64,000 nucleotides of DNA from Episyrphus balteatus (taxonomy: Eukaryota > Arthropoda > Insecta > Diptera > Syrphidae). The DNA is taken from contig NC_079134.1 in the NCBI RefSeq assembly GCF_945859705.1, positions 153,237,718 to 153,301,717 on the forward strand. Reading direction: 5' to 3'. Positions 42,160 to 53,634 of this stretch are shown here, in pieces. Position 1 is the stretch's first letter. Every line of letters starts with the position of its first letter. The notes beneath the pieces were generated by a model that saw nothing but the letters and a program-made list of their open reading frames with translations, had not been told where the DNA came from and made no database searches. The position numbers and the translations under genes were made by a program.

Positions 42160-42355
42160 TAGGGTAGAGTTGCCTAATTTCGGCCGTCTCCAGTTTCTGG
42201 CCACCTTTCGGAAAATCGTTATAACTAGTGATTTCGTAGGGCTTATTCCAAATTTTCGCTCTTTTGGAATATACCCTACGAAATCATTAGTTACAACGAT
42301 TTTTCGATAGGTGGCCGGAAACTGGAGACGGTCCCAATTAGGCAACTCTACCCTA
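42160..42355. mobile_element. Fold-back MITE flanked by TA
   Basis: TA-GGGTAGAGTTGCCTAATT at the left is inverted at the right (CCCAATTAGGCAACTCTACCC-TA). Complementarity continues through about 85 bp of each arm (ctccagtttctggccacctt versus ggtggccggaaactggag). The terminal TA dinucleotides suggest a Tc1/mariner-type target duplication. Overlapping ORFs on both strands are mirror readings of the palindrome. Confidence 0.85.
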
Positions 42356-42469
42356 ATCTTTATAAAGTGGTTGCGTGGACATTTGTTGAGGGCATACGAA
42401 AAAATTATTTTTTAAGTAGAACAGTTTGTTATTAATTTACGTGGTCATGACCCCATGGCTCTGATAATA

Positions 42470-42665
42470 GAAAATGGCAAAAAAGTGAGCCTACGTCTGG
42501 ATGATTTTTTTTAAACTTGGAAAATTCGATTTTTTTCACAGAGGGCTGTAACCAAAAAAAAAAAAAAATAGGTACCCTTATTATTTGCACCTGCCATGGA
42601 AGCGTTTTCAAAAATTTTCAAAAAAAAAAAAAAAACAATATTTTGCATTTTTTAAAATATGTAAT
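42470..42665 (+). repeat. Fragment of the dispersed TCTG repeat family
   Basis: Degenerate matches to the family body: atggcaaaaaagtgagcc, cttcaaacttgg-like, then ggtaccc...gcacctgccatggaagcg corresponding to the ACGGTACCTGCCAT cassette. Confidence 0.55.
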
Positions 42666-42973
42666 TTCAAGTTTTTTTTAAACTATGTTTTGCAATTGTT
42701 TAAGTGCTGATTAATATTTTCTTAAAAATACATATGTACATAAAAATTTGTGGTAAAATAATTTTAAACAATTTTCAGGTTATTATAAAAACAATAATTG
42801 ATACACTCAAATATTTCCATTTTAGTTCACTTTTGACCTTTTTTAAAAAATTATTAAATAAGATAACTTTTGTTCGAGCTGAAAGAATTTAAAACTAAAA
42901 ATTTATTAGTAATAATCTTTTCTTGTAATTTTTAAATAAACTTTTTTCCCCATTTGAAATAAAATTCTAGTTT

Positions 42974-43647
42974 AAGGGGGGAAATCCGTCTTAAAATTTT
43001 TATTTTTGCATTAATTTTTTCTTGCCTAATAAATTCATTTATCAACCTAAGAAACTATTTTCAGTAGTCTAAGCTTTAAATGAAGCCTCAAAAGCCCCTA
43101 GATAGTCCCGAACCCTCCGAACCTACCACAGTACAAAAACGAAAACTTTAAACGCTTTTTCCTCGAAACGCGTTTTTTTTCCGCGCCGTGCAACGTAACT
43201 CAAAAACTAATGAAGCTATCGACTTGAAATAAATTGCAAATTACTTTTTAATTAATTGGCCATTGCATGAATCTAAAAGTTCAATAAAATTTTTATAAAA
43301 AATATTTTTTTTAACAATTTGTTTTTTTGGTCTCTAATTTTTATTTTACACTGTTTTTTACTAAATTTAGGTTCATGCAATGCGTGTAAATATATTTTAT
43401 TGGAAAAAAATTTCTTTTTTGATTATAAATAATTTCCTGGACCTGGGCATTGCACGGCGCAAACTCGAGGCGTCAACTTTAAAGAGCTGTAGAGCCGCCA
43501 TTTTGTTTTTTTTGTACTTCAAAAAAATTGTATCAATACTTCATAATGTCAATAATATCACATATTTTTCCAAATTTCAATAAATGCTTTCAATTTTCCA
43601 AAAAAAAAATTATTGAAAAACTGTCGTCCAGAGGGATTTCCCCCCTT
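42974..43647. mobile_element. TIR element with G-run ends (possibly piggyBac-like MITE)
   Basis: AAGGGGGGAAATCC at 42974-42987 is perfectly inverted as GGATTTCCCCCCTT at 43634-43647. The left side sits on TTAA (42972-42975); the right side reads TTCA where a TTAA duplication would be expected. The 674-bp interior has no transposase. A short internal inverted theme recurs (caatgcatgaa near 43,260 and ttcatgcaatgcg near 43,372). Confidence 0.65.
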
Positions 43648-46420
43648 CAAATAAATTCAAAATTAAAATTAGCTTAGATTTGAACTTTGTTTTTTTTTTT
43701 TTTTTGAAATTCTACTGTTGGAAATTATTTCATTTTTTATTTGATAATTTTTTCTATTTCCAACAAAAAAGTTTCTTAATAATATACATGTTTAAAATTA
43801 ATCGATTAAATTCATTGAAATAAAAAGTGTCAACACCAACAAAATACCTTAAACAATTATTTGCATTTTATTTCTCTATCATTTTTAATCAATCAATCCC
43901 AAGTTTTTTCTCTACCTAAATTACAAAATGCAAATACAAAAAAATAAACAACAACAAACTATTCATTGATACTTTTTTAAACTACAAGAAAAAGAAAAAA
44001 CAAAAAAAAACTATCAATAGATCGTCAACAAAAAACTTCCGTATAATACCTTCAGAGCTTTATTTTTTTATCTACAATATTCTAGGTATCTCTCTAAGGT
44101 TGTGTAAGGTATAAAAATTTATTTGCATATTTTTCATTTTAACAAGGTTGATCACCTCCAATCACAAACTAACTTTCCAACCCCTTCCATTTATACCCTT
44201 TACAAACTAACAATAAATTTACAATGTTAAAAAAAAAAACTAAACTTATGAATGATAAAAATTCAATATAAACAATCAAATACGTTCCACAACAACTTTA
44301 GAGATAACACAATAAAACCAAAACAAAAACACAATAAGAAAAAGAAGAAGACAACAAAAAAAAATTGATTGAGAAAAAACTATAAGAATGTAGATACAAA
44401 AAAAAAAACTGTTTATAAACAAAATTTAAATTAAAAAAAAAAAAAACTATTTTTCTTAAAGGTTTTCCAAAACAGACATCCGATGTGATGTCCAAGACCG
44501 GCGCTCTTCGAATCTCAGAAATTTATATCTCAAATATAAATCCACAGCAGAAAGATACAGATACTTTGCTGAATGGATTTAAGCTTTTATTTCCCTCGTT
44601 TCTGTGTGGATTGAATATGCTCAGAATAAGTAACTCTCCGATGTTATACACAATATGGCGATGAGACGAATCGGTGGGTGGTTGGTTGCTTTGCTTCTCA
44701 AAAAAAACACACCGAATGAATAGGAGCTTTCAATCCAAAAAGACCGACAACAGCGACACAATAAAACTGAATTCATTAGATAACGAAATAGTGATGCAGA
44801 TACTTTTGTTTTCCGCAGATGCTTCTTCATTTCGCTACACAATTCAAATGTGTGCTCTCGTTTTCTTATAGTTTTGTCGTTGATTCAAAAAAATCAAAAA
44901 AAATAAAAAAAATAAATAAATTAAATATTTATTAAAAAAAAAAAAAAATAATAAAACTAGTTTCGTGATAAGATACAATAAAAAAGATAAAAAATCCAAA
45001 GACAGGTGGCCTAAACTCAAAATATCTATTTTTTAATGCTTTTGTTTAGTGCGGTTGCCATAAAAAAAATATGCATTCATCTGTTGATTTAATTCAAAAA
45101 ATAAAATGATTAAAAACAATTTATAGATACTTTATAGCAAGCCAAGTCGGCAGGCAGGCAATTAACCGGAGTTCAAATGTGATAAAAGCAACCGACCATA
45201 AGTGATGATGAGTGATGGATGCGGTTGATGGGTGCGGTATTTAATTATATTTTACAAATTGGAATAAATCGTCATTCATCAATTCCATAATTGTATGCAA
45301 CCAAATGGACCATTTGACCATTTTTTTTCCCGAGTCTTTCTTTTGTTTTTTTTTTTTTTGTTGTTGCCATTTTTGTATGTAATTGCATCGTAACTTGGTA
45401 GAATAAATACAAGCAAATTGTGTTGTTGTTGTTGTTTTTGTAATGAAACTTGGACCGGAAAATACCACATAAATATATCTACGATCCACTACCGCACCGG
45501 AAGCTTGGGACCACAAGTTGGAATACCTTTATATGGACGTAGGAGGCTTATCGCTAAATTTGAAGAGAAAAAAAAAATAAATAACGATTCCTGGAGTTGC
45601 GGTTGTGGAAAGGACATTTTGATCCTTTATCCATAAATATTCATTAATTTAAAGGTAGGTACTCTCGAGACCGAGCTTACACGTTTGGTTTATTTATTTT
45701 TGTTTTTTTTTTTTTTTTCTTCATAAAAATTCTCGTTTGTTTTTTTTTTTTGTGCTTTTTTGAGATTCAAACAGAAAACCTCAATTTTTGCTCCTGAATT
45801 TATAAACCACCGCAAGTTTTGAGAGAGAGAAGATTTTTCTGTTTTTTTTTTTTTTTTAATATTTGATGTTTTTTGTTTTTTGAGGTCAATATCATGAATA
45901 ATTAATCAAGTGAACTGGCTGGAAAAAAATAACATAGACGAAAAAAATCCTGTGGCTGCATATGCGATTTGAGGCATGAACAGACCAGACTTGTTTAGGT
46001 GTTTTTTTTTTTTCCTAACCTATCGCTATAAGAAAATTTAAAACCCACGTTTAATAGTAGCCTTTAAAAAAAGGGTTGAAAGTTCGAAATTGTTTTTTTT
46101 TTTTTCTGTATATAGTTGGCTACTACTAATGCTACTAATGTATATATAAACGTAATGGATTTGAAGTGGGTAAATTAGTGAAGAGGGTAGATAATTTAGT
46201 GTTTTATTGAAAATTTTGTTGATTTTTGGGATTAGGCTTAGAATAAACAAAACAGGTAGGATGGTTGTGGCTATATAATAATGATTATAGGGAGAATTCT
46301 TATGGGATACATATTGCGAGTTGCTATTTTGTAAAGGATTAAGAGATTAGGTCCACTTTGAATTGTTTTTGTTTTTGAGCAGGAACAAACACATTAATTA
46401 TTTTGAATTTGTTTTATTTT
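43648..46420. other. Mostly single-copy AT-rich DNA, no gene supported
   Basis: Homopolymer-rich, with more complex patches at about 44,480-44,880 and 45,120-45,640. These contain mixed-composition sequence and many short ORFs on both strands, but no recognisable protein, splice structure or codon bias. They could be untranslated exon, promoter or enhancer sequence of a gene outside the window. This cannot be decided from the window. Confidence 0.4.
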
Positions 46421-46428
46421 TTTGTTTG

Positions 46429-46652
46429 CGTTGGGCGTCCGTTACAAACAAATATGTCTTAGTTGGCAACCGTTTATATTTCTTTTGTGTGTGTTCTCAT
46501 GTTGGGCGCCAGTTATAATAAAAATATATTAAATTGTTTTTGTTAATATTTTCATTAACTTTTCTAATTTAAATTCAAAGTCTTACCAATTCTGAGAATT
46601 TTTTGATGAATGTTTTAATTTTAAGATGAATTTTCACGTTGGGCGCCATTTG
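46429..46652 (-). repeat. Cluster of three PBS-like motifs (retroelement remnant)
   Basis: GTTGGGCGTCC (about 46,430), GTTGGGCGCCA (46,501) and CGTTGGGCGCCATTTGTGTT (46,638) are each the complement of the tRNA-Lys PBS core. The third matches the PBS-LTR junction of the 15.2-kb element almost base for base (acGTTGGGCGCCATTTTGTT at 15,309-15,328). The second and third abut LTR-like starts (GTTATAA, TGTTCTTGG). This is probably leader or LTR-junction debris of related elements. No gag or pol is nearby. Confidence 0.55.
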
Positions 46653-47739
46653 TGTTCTTGGATTTCAACTACCTGGAAATATGTTTTTTAACAATGAATT
46701 TGTTTTTTTTAATTGCTACGATTTTAGTGTTAGTACACTTTTATTTTGATTTTACAAGAATTATAGTTCCAAACTATTTTTGACACATTATTTGGCCTGT
46801 CAAGCATTTGTCAGTTCTGTGAAGTATTTAATAATTATGAAACCTACTTTAGTATTTGTTCTGGAATTTGACATTTAACAGCTCTAGTTTTTACGTATTG
46901 TGGTCCTAAAAGACGCTGTAGACAAAACAAAGTGACAAAGTGTGAATCTGAAGATATAAAGAGTTAACGTTAATACATTCCCTATTTTAGGATTGGCTTA
47001 ACATTCTTAAAGCTATCTTAGAAACGAAACACTTTTTGACACAGATCATTCTAGTCTATTATAAATTTTGGTTTTCTGAACATTTTGGAATTAAATTTGG
47101 AAACAAAAATGTTTGACATTGCTCACTTCAGCTTTAAGCCTTCCATTTGTGATAAAAAAAAAAAACTAAAAGAGTTGTTGCACTAGGTATAGGATGGATC
47201 TTCCTTGCCTTGGTCAAAAAAGTCTAATGAAATTTTATATATTTATTTACTGTCCGCATTACGCACTCAAAGTATGAATTTTTGAGTCATTATTTGTCTA
47301 ACGTGATTTTGTTTACCAGACCAATACTTATTTTGTTATTTGGTGTAAATCATGTGAATAAACAAAATCACATCTGGAATGTAGAGTATTGTTTACATAA
47401 AAGATGTTTTGTTATTAATCATGATTAGGTGGTTTAAAATAAAGAAGTTTTTAGCATTGTTATTATAAAATGATTTTAATTGTTGCTGTGAATGTAAAAT
47501 AAAATAAAATGCACGATTTAATAACATTCAGCCTTTTATTGAACAAGATAAAGAAAAATTTATAATTTGATATTTTAAAGGAAATTCGATAATAAATTTA
47601 AAAAAAAAGTATGTTTTTATAATTACTAAAACATCTTTTTAAATGACTTTTTACACAAATCTAAATATGCAATTTGAATTCTTGTATAAAAAGGAATTTT
47701 TAGAAAAAAAAAAATGAAAATTTTTAGAGCTGTTTTAAA
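46653..47739. other. AT-rich DNA, no gene seen
   Basis: May include LTR remnant sequence after 46,651 (starts TGTTCTTGG), but no second end was found. Confidence 0.35.
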
Positions 47740-48425
47740 AATTAATAGTTTTTATGTATTAAGATTTTCTAGCATTTTTCAAAAAAAGTTGGTATGCCAT
47801 TTTTAAGAAAAATATTATTCAGCACATACGAAGAAATTTCGATAAAATTCTTATATCCGTTTTCAAAACATTGGTTTTTAGATTTTTTTTTTGTTGAATA
47901 TTTTGTAAATTTATTTTTATACATATAGCTAACCATTATTTTACTGTTACTGTATACAAATTTTGTTTGAAATCGTCTATGTTGTTGTCGTTCCATTGCA
48001 GGTACTGTTAATAACGGTACAAAAAATAATTCTCGTAGTTCAAAAGTTGGGTCTTATAAATGTAATATGTACTACACACAAAAATTATAGTCAGAAATCA
48101 TTACAGCCAGCCGTTTTCGAAAAAAAGGTAACTTTTCTATTTCCGATATATGATAGGTAGGCACCGTTAGCTTTGGTCCTGAAAAAAAAATTCGATTTCT
48201 CCACTAGAGAACTACCCAAAACTGCTTAATTCCAAGTTTGAAGAAAAAGTTTAAGCTGTAGCTCGAGGAACATACAGATAGATGGACAGACATACAGAAT
48301 TGCGGGACCCATTTTTTTGGCATTCTTCATCATCGTAATGATATGTCTGATTATTATCTCGAGTTTGATTTTTTTTTTCGAATCCTTAACTTGTCTATAA
48401 AACCTACCTACCTATATCGTAATTA
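47740..48425 (-). repeat. Dispersed TCTG repeat family, inverted copy
   Basis: Read on the minus strand it follows the same order as 36,395-37,165: tatagg, gaatcg, ctcgagataat, catcattacgatgatg-like, aatgccaaaaaaatgggtcc, cagaca repeats (decayed TCTG), then cttggaatt, ggaccaaa, ggtgcc and GTACCGTTATTAACAGTACC. It is diverged from the other copies, so an older insertion. Confidence 0.75.
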
Positions 48426-48722
48426 TTTTGTAAAAAAAATCTTTCTTCTATAAAATTTAAGTATGTACCTACAACACAAATTGGTAGGAATAGGTGCTGT
48501 TATTTAAAAAATTATGTTTTGACATATTTGAACCAAATTTTAAGAAAATTTCTCAATCCATTTTGAAAAGATTGATTTTTCAAAAAACTGAAAAATTAAA
48601 AAAAAAATCAAAAATTGGTATTTTTGAAAATTTGTTTTAGTTTTTTAATTTAAGCTACTTAAACGTTTTTGTACAAAAATTTCCTTTGAAATCGGTTAGA
48701 TGGTTAACGAGAAAGTCAAAGC
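48426..48722. other. AT-rich DNA, no gene seen
   Basis: Nothing recognisable apart from A/T runs. Confidence 0.35.
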
Positions 48723-50207
48723 CAAAATGTGAGTATGCAGTTTTATAGCCTTTTGCGAATTCTTATAACGAATTCAAAAGTCTGGCAGCTTTAAATCGTG
48801 GCTTTGTATTGTTTTCAAGGGGTTGAAAATTGTGAGTTTTCCAATTCATATAAGTAGGCTAAATTCCGACTATTTCATATTCTTTATACGGCATCTGCTG
48901 CTCTGTCATTTTCCCTAAGCCTGAAGACATCAATCTTGACGATGCGATTAAAAGAACTCAATACAAGATATACGCTTTTTAAGCGGCTTTGTTTTGGAGA
49001 CTTTTCTGTTTAATTTTTTGTTTGTTATTTTGAACTCAAAACTCTCCAAGAAGATAGTTGATATGGTTAGTTAAAAAAGCTTATATCTTGATTTCTATTT
49101 GTCGTATATCCGAGATTGAGGTATTGAGGCTTAGAAGAAATGACAGAGCATCATTCCTTATATTCAGAATGTGAATTTTGGCTTACTTAGCCTACTCACA
49201 TTAATTGGAAAACTCGCGTTATTTAACCCCCTGAAAACCATATAAAGCCGTGCACAGTGGTTCCCGCCATAGGTCAAAAATAAAAAAAGTAAATGTCAAT
49301 TTTTTAAAATCCAATGATTAAACAACGTTCTACAATCTCCCATCGAACCAAAACCAAAAAAAAAAATTGACGGTTACCCTTTTTTTCATTTCTTAATAGC
49401 CATTCAAAGTCGGTATATAAAAAAAGGTACAGTTTTTTTATCGCTGCAGTTATAAGGTGTGAACTTGCGATAGTGATAGCGGGTGTTAAAAATTGTGAAC
49501 AGTATTAAATTGTTATGGATATTTAACGAGAAGGTTAATACTTTCCAAAAACATAAATTATATTGTTAAATAACATTAAGGCTAATTGTAATGGGGCTCG
49601 TTAACGAAGCAATTTTAACCATTTTTATTTAGCTCAATTTTCATTAGATTAGAGATTTAGTTGGTTTGCCTTCGAGTGCCCTCTACAATTTAAGTTCTCA
49701 AATGAAGAATACCGTTCTACCTTTCGAAATAATAGCACCGTTTTTTCCCCTTTTTTCCCCTTTTCGAGTAATACGAGTTTAAATGACGATACACGGAGAA
49801 AAAAAAATTACAACGTAAAACTAAAAAAATTCCTTTTTGGCACTATTATTTTTATAAAAGACTGAACTAGAGGGTAAGGGTAAAGTGCTCGACTGACAGG
49901 CAGTTCCATTTCCGGCATTAACCATTTTTTTTTATATTTTCAAAAAAAAAAATTTTTTACCTTTTTTTATTTTTCTTGAAAATAACCAAAATTTTAAAAA
50001 ACTGACTTGATGCATTTTTTTGCAATAATAAATCATATAAAATGATAATACAGGTGTTTCATTAAAAAAAAAAATGGTCATTATATTTTTGACCGCACTT
50101 TGTATGGGAGGTGACCCACTGTGCCGTGATTTAAAGCTACCAGACTTTCAAATACGTCATTAGAAGACATAAAGCTATAAAACATGCATACTCACATTTT
50201 GGTTATA
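48723..50207. mobile_element. Palindromic element, interrupted by a MITE
   Basis: The left arm (48,723-48,880; begins ccaaaatgtgagtatgca) is matched by two inverted blocks, 49,180-49,252 and 50,124-50,207 (ends tgcatactcacattttgg). Joining those two blocks at the CCGTG duplication reconstitutes one continuous right arm. The original element was thus a fold-back of about 610 bp. No coding capacity. Confidence 0.78.
49253..50123. mobile_element. MITE with CACAGTGG ends and 5-bp CCGTG target duplication
   Basis: CACAGTGG at 49253-49260 is inverted as CCACTGTG at 50116-50123. The inverted similarity extends loosely (both have GGTCAAAAATA about 20-30 bp in). The flanks CCGTG (49248-49252) and CCGTG (50124-50128) are a direct duplication, and removing one copy restores the palindrome arm of the host element. 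Superfamily uncertain. Confidence 0.78.
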
Positions 50208-52669
50208 ACTCCACTCTCAAAATTTGCTGTGGGCTCTCGGTCTATTACCCATTGTTGCAAAAAACTTTACTATTATTTCGATTTTGAACTAAATTCTTCT
50301 ATTTTTTTATTCTTTTGTTTAATAATAACGACTTTCATAAAATGCCTTTTTCCTAATTTCACATTTACACTTATTTCATAATAATTTTACTTAAAAAGTT
50401 CCGTTGAAGAGAAATAGCATTTTTTCGCAACTACTTTCGACCTTATTGTATGTATAATTGGCTTCTATTTAATAATATTAAAAAAGAAACAATAAAAGAG
50501 TGTTGCTTTTGAATTTAAAAATACGATACTTCTGGGACGAAAATAAATTCGAAACAATTACTCTAATTGTATTTTATTGTTTTATTGTTTTATACAAAAA
50601 GAGTTGTAATTCGCTAAAAATAAAACAAAGACAATAAGTCACTGTAAATAAGCTATTGTTTGACTGTTTTACGTTTCTAATAAAAAAATTTAATGACATT
50701 TTTTTTAATGAACTCTTACCATTGTGTTGCTTAGACTATTTCCCGTCAAAACAATGACGAAAACTAGAATAGAATCTGAAAATTTCATTTGTTTCGGAGG
50801 CTAATTTTTTAATCACATTTTTTTTTTTTTTTTGGGAACCCAGGTGTTGAAGATTGAGAGAGTTATCAATTGAAAAAAAAATTAAGGTGGGAGAAAAGAG
50901 TGATAAGAAGTCTGTTTTTAGTAGTACACGGAGAGAAAATAACGCTAAGGATAACTTTACTTCTGGTACATTTAATCATACTTTATAGTTAAATATACCA
51001 GAAATTAGTTAAATTAACCAGAAATAAAGTTAAATATACCAGAATTTAAGTTATAACTGCATTATTTCCTCTTTTTAGAATTTCGTTATAAAGTTTTAAA
51101 AGCTTCAAAATGTTTTCTTGTGTAGCAGATTTAGTTTACCAGAGAAACTCTCAAGTTAATAATATTTTTCTTAGGCAACAGATCAATACAGTAACAAAAG
51201 TCCTAAGGGATACTACACAATACACCAAACAAAATTAACCTCTTTTCTTGCAATTAAATTCTCTTCGAATGGTGCGAGTTAAGAGGCCATGGTTGCCCCT
51301 AGAAACTAGCAGCGTGGTAATAATAAATTGAACACTCCCATGGGATTTCCTCTTCATTTATTTTATGTATAAGAAAAAATAACAATCAACTTTTCTTTTT
51401 ATGTTTTTATAAGAAAAAGGGTTTGTTTGTTGTTTACTTATTTTTTTGCTCATTAAAAGCTTTCTCAAAGTTAACAAATAGGGAAGAATTTGGAGAAGGG
51501 AGAAGAAGTCCATAACCCTTCAAATCCATTTAAGGTATCTATATTTATTAGAGAGGACAAAATTAGACCTTGAAAGAGTCCAGGGTAAGTCATTCTTTTT
51601 GTACGATACAGGAAATCATTATAAATTCGTATAAATAATCAACATCAAGATTTTCAACAAAATAAATGAAGACTTAGAAGCTTCAAATCGTTTTTACTCA
51701 TTAACAATACTGTTGATAGAGTTCAAGTATTCCTTCTAAAGGATTAACTGATTGTCAGTTTGTATTGATTTATTACTTAAATAACATTTTAGCTATAGAA
51801 AATGATGATGTTTTCTATATAAAATAGGATATACTTTTTACTGGGAAATAAGGAAGTCAATTTATCTAGAAGTCGTTGTCAATGAAATATTTCTAGGAAG
51901 AATAATATCAATTTAAACCATTGATAAATTTTAAGTTCTTGAAGCCAGGGAAGTAAGTATAATAGTAAAGATTATTTTATCTTAGAGATTGCATAAATAT
52001 AGCTTGCTTAATTGGCTTAAAGTAACATTTTTCCTATTGATCAAAGCAAAAGAATGGAACCGATTTTAAAGAAGTTAACACCTTGGTGTCGATTTGATGA
52101 ACATTCGTATAGAAAAAGTTAAAAGCATCACTTTGTGTGTTAAATGAAGAAAAAGTCAGTTATAGGGTTTCTATAAAAGATCTAAAAATGTGTAAAATGA
52201 AGGGATGTGAGGAAGTGTTTAGAAAATAAAAGCTAATAGACATTACATTACAATGAATGTATTTACATTATGTAGCGACATATTGTCAGCACAAAAGCAA
52301 CACTTACTAACTTTATTTTATACCCGATGACAATAAATTAAAAGGCAAAAAATTAAGTATATTTTCAAAAATTTTACTAAGAAAAAAGCAAAATACGATT
52401 TGTTAAAAATGTTATTAATCTGGCTACAAAAACAAGAAAAAATGACCAAATTCCGCTAGCTAAGTTTTTGCAGTTCTTATAAAAATAGCAAAGTGATCTT
52501 TGACGTTGGATAGGTGACATAGGATAGATTGTCAACCGAACATTAATTTCACTGTGCAGGTCGAAATTCTTGACAGGCGCGCGAATAACTGTTTCGCCTT
52601 ATTTCGGACCCGAGAAATCCATTAGCATCATTAGTTTTTCGATTTATCGGTACGACTTCGAACAAAATT
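50208..52669. other. AT-rich DNA, no gene supported
   Basis: Contains a local cluster of taaatataccagaa-type words (three copies, about 50,988-51,055) after an acacggagagaaaataac motif; a similar acacggagaaaaaaaa start occurs at 49,792. No genes were recognised. Otherwise this looks like single-copy intergenic or intronic DNA. Confidence 0.4.
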
Positions 52670-53634
52670 TTTTTTGAAAGTTTTTTCAATTATTTTGAGA
52701 ATTTTCCACTGTTTTTAGTCATTTTTCAATCAAAAAAATTGTTTATATTGCTAATAATTCTGCTCAAACGTTTTTTGCTACCAGTAGAAAGACATTGTAA
52801 ACAATTTTGAACAATTTATTTGAAAGTTTAGTGATTTTTTGTTGAAAAAATTTAAAAAAAATCGAAATTTTTTACATTGTTATCGTTTTTTCGCTGTTTT
52901 TGTTCTCTTTTGCACAAATACATAGCATGTTTTCTATTAAAAATTAATTTAACTGTTAATTTAGTGTTGGTTAAACTTTGACATACTATCGATAGCATCG
53001 ATAACAAAAAAATATCGAGTATATCGATACTTCACAAAACTATCGATAGTTTCAATACTTCAAAATTATTATACCACAAGGCTACCGATATCGATACAAT
53101 CGACAATGGAAACTATCGATATCTACCAAACACTATGTTAATTCGTTGTTTACATCCAATGTCAAACGAAAACTTATTTTGTAGTTCAAATTGTGTTTAA
53201 TTAATTTCAAAGCTATCGATAATATCGGTAGCCTTGTGGTAAAATAATTTGGAAGTATTGAAACTATCGATAGTTTTGTGAAGTATCGATATACTCAATT
53301 TTTTTTTGTTATCGATGCTATCGATAGTATGTCAAAGTTTAACCAACACTAAATTAACAGTTAAATTAATTTTTAATGAAAAACATGCTATGTATTTGTG
53401 CAAAAGAGAACAAAAACAGCGAAAAAAACGATAACAATGTAAAAAATTCCGATTTTTTTAAAAAAATTTCAAAAAAAATCACTAAACTTTCAAATAAATT
53501 GTTCAAAATTTTTTACAATGTCTTTCTACTGGTAGCAAATAAAGTTTGAGCAGAATTATTAGCAATATTAACATTCTTTTTGATTGAAAAATGACTAAAA
53601 ACAGTGGAAAAATCTCAAAATAATTGAAAAAACT
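52670..53634. mobile_element. Fold-back element rich in TATCGATA (DRE) sites
   Basis: The left arm (about 52,670-53,092) and right arm (about 53,222-53,634) are near-identical inverted repeats of some 415 bp with a spacer of about 130 bp. Landmarks mirror each other: tttttcaattattttgag, ctaccagtagaaagacattg, ttgcacaaatacatagcatg, cacaaggctaccgata. TATCGATA occurs nine times between 52,987 and 53,326. No ORF. The TATCGATA word is the core DRE bound by DREF and overlaps the CGATA word of BEAF-32 in Drosophila. Confidence 0.88.
52987..53326. promoter_or_regulatory. Cluster of nine TATCGATA motifs
   Basis: Perfect 8-mers start at 52987, 53022, 53041, 53089, 53114, 53214, 53265, 53284 and 53319. 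Six lie in the palindrome arms and are therefore mirrored in pairs. 53089 straddles the left arm end, and 53114 and 53214 lie in the spacer. Additional ATCGAT words are interspersed. The motif identity is known from Drosophila promoters and boundaries; function here is inferred. Confidence 0.65.

Noticed and set aside
42077..42345. Overlapping ORFs on both strands with similar translations
   Set aside because: They are mirror readings of the 196-bp fold-back MITE, not genes.
44621..45636. Several short ORFs on both strands with Cys-rich or Gln/Asn-rich translations
   Set aside because: No start context, codon bias or family match. They overlap one another in opposite frames and include simple CAA/TTG repeats.
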